Shown here piece after piece: positions 14,428 to 15,889 of a stretch of DNA of 15,889 bases (positions are counted from its first letter, which is position 1; each line of letters opens with the position of its first letter). Source of the DNA: Lachnospiraceae bacterium (GTDB lineage Bacteria; Bacillota; Clostridia; Lachnospirales; Lachnospiraceae); the NCBI GenBank assembly GCA_017483425.1, contig JAFUWM010000050.1, positions 1 to 15,889 of the forward strand, in the 5' to 3' direction. The position numbers were made by a program, and so were the translations under genes. The notes beneath the pieces are model-generated. The model saw only the letters and a program-made list of their open reading frames with translations. It was not told where the DNA came from and searched no databases.

Positions 14428-14463
14428 ATGATACTTGAAAAATCGTGCAGAATCAAGTATCAT
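14428..14463 (-). promoter_or_regulatory. Promoter of the PHP phosphatase covered by an 11-bp inverted repeat
   Basis: On the minus strand: TTGATT (14456-14451), a 17-base spacer and TATCAT (14433-14428), 7 bases before the ATG. A perfect inverted repeat, ATGATACTTGA (14428-14438) and TCAAGTATCAT (14453-14463), places one arm on the -10 and one on the -35; arm centres are 25 bp apart. This arrangement suggests an operator at which a bound dimer would block polymerase. The same repeat could also form a hairpin in any RNA started further upstream. Confidence 0.6.
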
Positions 14464-14499
14464 ATATAACGCTGATGTGAAGAGGCGGGCAAGTGGTCC

Positions 14500-14527
14500 T
14501 TCGCTGAAAGCATGATCATATTATTAT
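14500..14527 (+). promoter_or_regulatory. Tentative promoter of gap
   Basis: TTCGCT (14500-14505), a 16-base spacer and TATTAT (14522-14527). The match is modest for a gene that should be highly expressed, and neighbouring AT-rich hexamers are almost as good. A leader of about 24 bases carrying the AGGAGG site would result. Confidence 0.3.
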
Positions 14528-14557
14528 CATTTAATATTTCGTAGGAGGATTTTCATT

Positions 14558-15559
14558 ATGGCAGTAAAAGTTGCAATCAATGGTTTCGGTCGTATCGGAC
14601 GTCTTGCTTTCAGACAGATGTTTGGCGCAGATGGATATGAGGTAGTCGCTATCAACGATCTTACTTCTCCCAAGATGCTCGCTCATCTTCTTAAGTATGA
14701 TTCATCACAGGGTAAGTATGCTCTTGCAGATACGGTTTCAGCAGGTGAGGATTCCATCACAGTTGACGGCAAGACTCTTAAGATCTACAAGGAGCCCGAC
14801 GCAAATAACTGTCCTTGGGGCGAGCTTGGCGTAGATGTAGTGCTTGAGTGCTCAGGCTTCTATACATCAAAAGAGAAGGCTCAGGCTCATATCAATGCCG
14901 GCGCTAGAAAGGTTGTTATCTCTGCACCCGCAGGAAATGATCTTCCTACTATCGTATACAATGTTAACCACACAACACTTAAGCCTGAGGACAAGATCAT
15001 CTCAGCTGCTTCATGTACGACAAACTGCCTTGCACCTATGGCAAAGGCTCTTAATGACCTCGCTACGATCAAGTCAGGTATCATGAGCACGATCCACGCT
15101 TATACAGGCGATCAGATGATCCTTGACGGACCTCAGAGGAAAGGCGATCTCCGCAGGTCAAGGGCAGGCGCTATCAATATCGTTCCTAACTCAACAGGCG
15201 CTGCAAAGGCTATCGGCCTTGTTATCCCCGAGCTCAACGGCAAGCTCATCGGCTCCGCACAGAGAGTTCCTACCCCTACGGGTTCTACGACTATCCTCGT
15301 AGCTACAGTTGAGAAGTCCGTAACCAAGGAAGAGATCAACGCAGCTATGAAGGCAGCAGCTACAGAGTCATTCGGCTACAATGAGGATGAGATCGTTTCA
15401 AGCGATGTTATCGGAAGCACATATGGTTCTATCTTTGATGCTACACAGACCATGGTAGGTGAGGACAATCTCGTACAGGTTGTTTCATGGTATGACAACG
15501 AGAACTCATACACATCACAGATGGTTCGTACGATCAAGTACTTCTCAGAGCTTGGCTGA
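14558..15559 (+). CDS. gap: Glyceraldehyde-3-phosphate dehydrogenase, type I
   Basis: 333-residue glycolytic enzyme that oxidises glyceraldehyde 3-phosphate with NAD and phosphate to 1,3-bisphosphoglycerate. Visible: Rossmann loop NGFGRIGR (8-15), Asp34 in INDL that favours NAD over NADP, catalytic Cys153 in SCTTNCLAP, His180 in STIHAYTGDQ and PNSTGAAKA. Length is exactly that of the family. The start has a strong AGGAGG site about 9 bases upstream. It is followed by pgk, the next glycolytic step, across a hairpin terminator. The codon choice looks more uniform than in neighbouring genes, as expected for a highly expressed gene. Confidence 0.98.
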   Translation: MAVKVAINGFGRIGRLAFRQMFGADGYEVVAINDLTSPKMLAHLLKYDSSQGKYALADTVSAGEDSITVDGKTLKIYKEPDANNCPWGELGVDVVLECSGFYTSKEKAQAHINAGARKVVISAPAGNDLPTIVYNVNHTTLKPEDKIISAASCTTNCLAPMAKALNDLATIKSGIMSTIHAYTGDQMILDGPQRKGDLRRSRAGAINIVPNSTGAAKAIGLVIPELNGKLIGSAQRVPTPTGSTTILVATVEKSVTKEEINAAMKAAATESFGYNEDEIVSSDVIGSTYGSIFDATQTMVGEDNLVQVVSWYDNENSYTSQMVRTIKYFSELG

Positions 15560-15608
15560 TAAACCTGCGAAGCAAGTTTGGATTATATTTTTAAGAAGTG
15601 GATTCAAA

Positions 15609-15643
15609 GAGGTCCGGTCCATGAGGACCGGGCCTCATTTTTT
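15609..15643 (+). terminator. Intrinsic terminator between gap and pgk
   Basis: GAGGTCCGGTCC (15609-15620) pairs with GGACCGGGCCTC (15625-15636), 12 bp with one G-T wobble and a 4-base loop, followed by ATTTTTT. It is a textbook intrinsic terminator only 25 bases before the pgk start. No good promoter fits between it and pgk, so pgk probably depends on partial read-through or on a promoter I cannot see. Confidence 0.9.
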
Positions 15644-15667
15644 AACCTGTAAAGGAGGTTCAATCAA

Positions 15668-15889
15668 ATGGCACTTAATAAAAAGAGCGTTGATGATTTA
15701 AACGCAAAGGGCAGGAGAGTCCTTGTACGCTGTGATTTCAACGTACCCTTAAAGAACGGCGAGATCACTGATGAAACCAGGATCAATGCGGCGCTTCCTA
15801 CTATCAAGAAGCTTGTCGGAGACGGCGCAAAGGTTATCCTCTGCTCACATCTCGGCAAAGTTAAGAACGGCCCTAACGAGGGTGAGTCT
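15668..15889 (+). CDS. pgk: Phosphoglycerate kinase, N-terminal part (cut by window end)
   Basis: The first 74 codons of pgk are present and the frame is open at the window end. It transfers phosphate from 1,3-bisphosphoglycerate to ADP, directly following the gap reaction. The family start is clear: KGRRVLVRCDFNVPL with the substrate-binding Arg and Asp-Phe-Asn, then TDETRINAALPTI and CSHLGK. An AAAGGAGG site (15651-15658) precedes the ATG at 15668 by 9 bases. The start is therefore secure; the catalytic C-terminal domain lies outside the window. Confidence 0.97.
   Translation, partial: MALNKKSVDDLNAKGRRVLVRCDFNVPLKNGEITDETRINAALPTIKKLVGDGAKVILCSHLGKVKNGPNEGES

Noticed and set aside
1..15889. 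CRISPR array, mobile element, prophage, defence island or tRNA/rRNA genes
   Set aside because: No regularly spaced repeats, transposase, phage genes, terminal repeats or RNA gene signatures were seen; the only recombinase has XerD architecture.

Overview
The window looks like an ordinary chromosomal segment of a low-to-mid GC Gram-positive clostridium, most likely of the family Lachnospiraceae. This rests on the protein styles seen (PKTG-anchored surface protein with a class B sortase, ECF-type vitamin uptake, XerD, type Ic aspartate aminotransferase, COG3044 ABC-class ATPase next to mnmA, gap-pgk) and on AGGAGG-type ribosome sites. The family assignment is inference. I see no phage, insertion sequence, CRISPR array, rRNA or tRNA.

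Layout. 1-2030: the 3' part of a cell-wall-anchored surface protein followed 9 bases later by a class B sortase with an odd, very acidic and then proline-repeat C-terminal tail. 2086-2820: a stand-alone double-receiver protein whose first receiver is degenerate, closed by a two-way terminator. 2915-3850 (minus): cysK with a clear promoter. 4116-6044: a vitamin operon, a PanT-like ECF substrate-binding component, coaX and a NUDIX hydrolase, driven by a strong promoter at 4023-4051. 6045-6213: a regulatory gap holding a perfect 16-bp palindrome. 6268-8486: xerD and an aspartate aminotransferase. 8497-9528 (minus): a DAHP synthase, convergent with the aminotransferase. 9697-13590: an overlapping three-gene operon (ABC-class ATPase, mnmA, acyltransferase 3) read divergently from the DAHP synthase. 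13599-14420 (minus): a HisJ-family PHP phosphatase. 14558-15889: gap and the beginning of pgk, with a strong hairpin terminator between them.

How the genes work together. PanT, CoaX and the NUDIX enzyme fit pantothenate uptake, its phosphorylation towards coenzyme A, and nucleotide-sugar clean-up. The sortase very probably anchors the surface protein encoded just upstream. gap and pgk are consecutive glycolytic steps. The ABC-class ATPase is translationally coupled to the tRNA 2-thiouridylase, which points to a tRNA or RNA role.

Most notable points. mnmA carries an in-frame amber codon at 11838-11840 with both halves otherwise intact. A perfect 11-bp inverted repeat has one arm on each promoter element of the PHP gene. 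Three genes have a -10 box exactly seven bases before a possible start codon, suggesting leaderless messages. The XerD-like protein lacks the usual beta-hairpin lysine. The sortase tail contains six tandem pentapeptides. I found no convincing wholly new multi-gene system.
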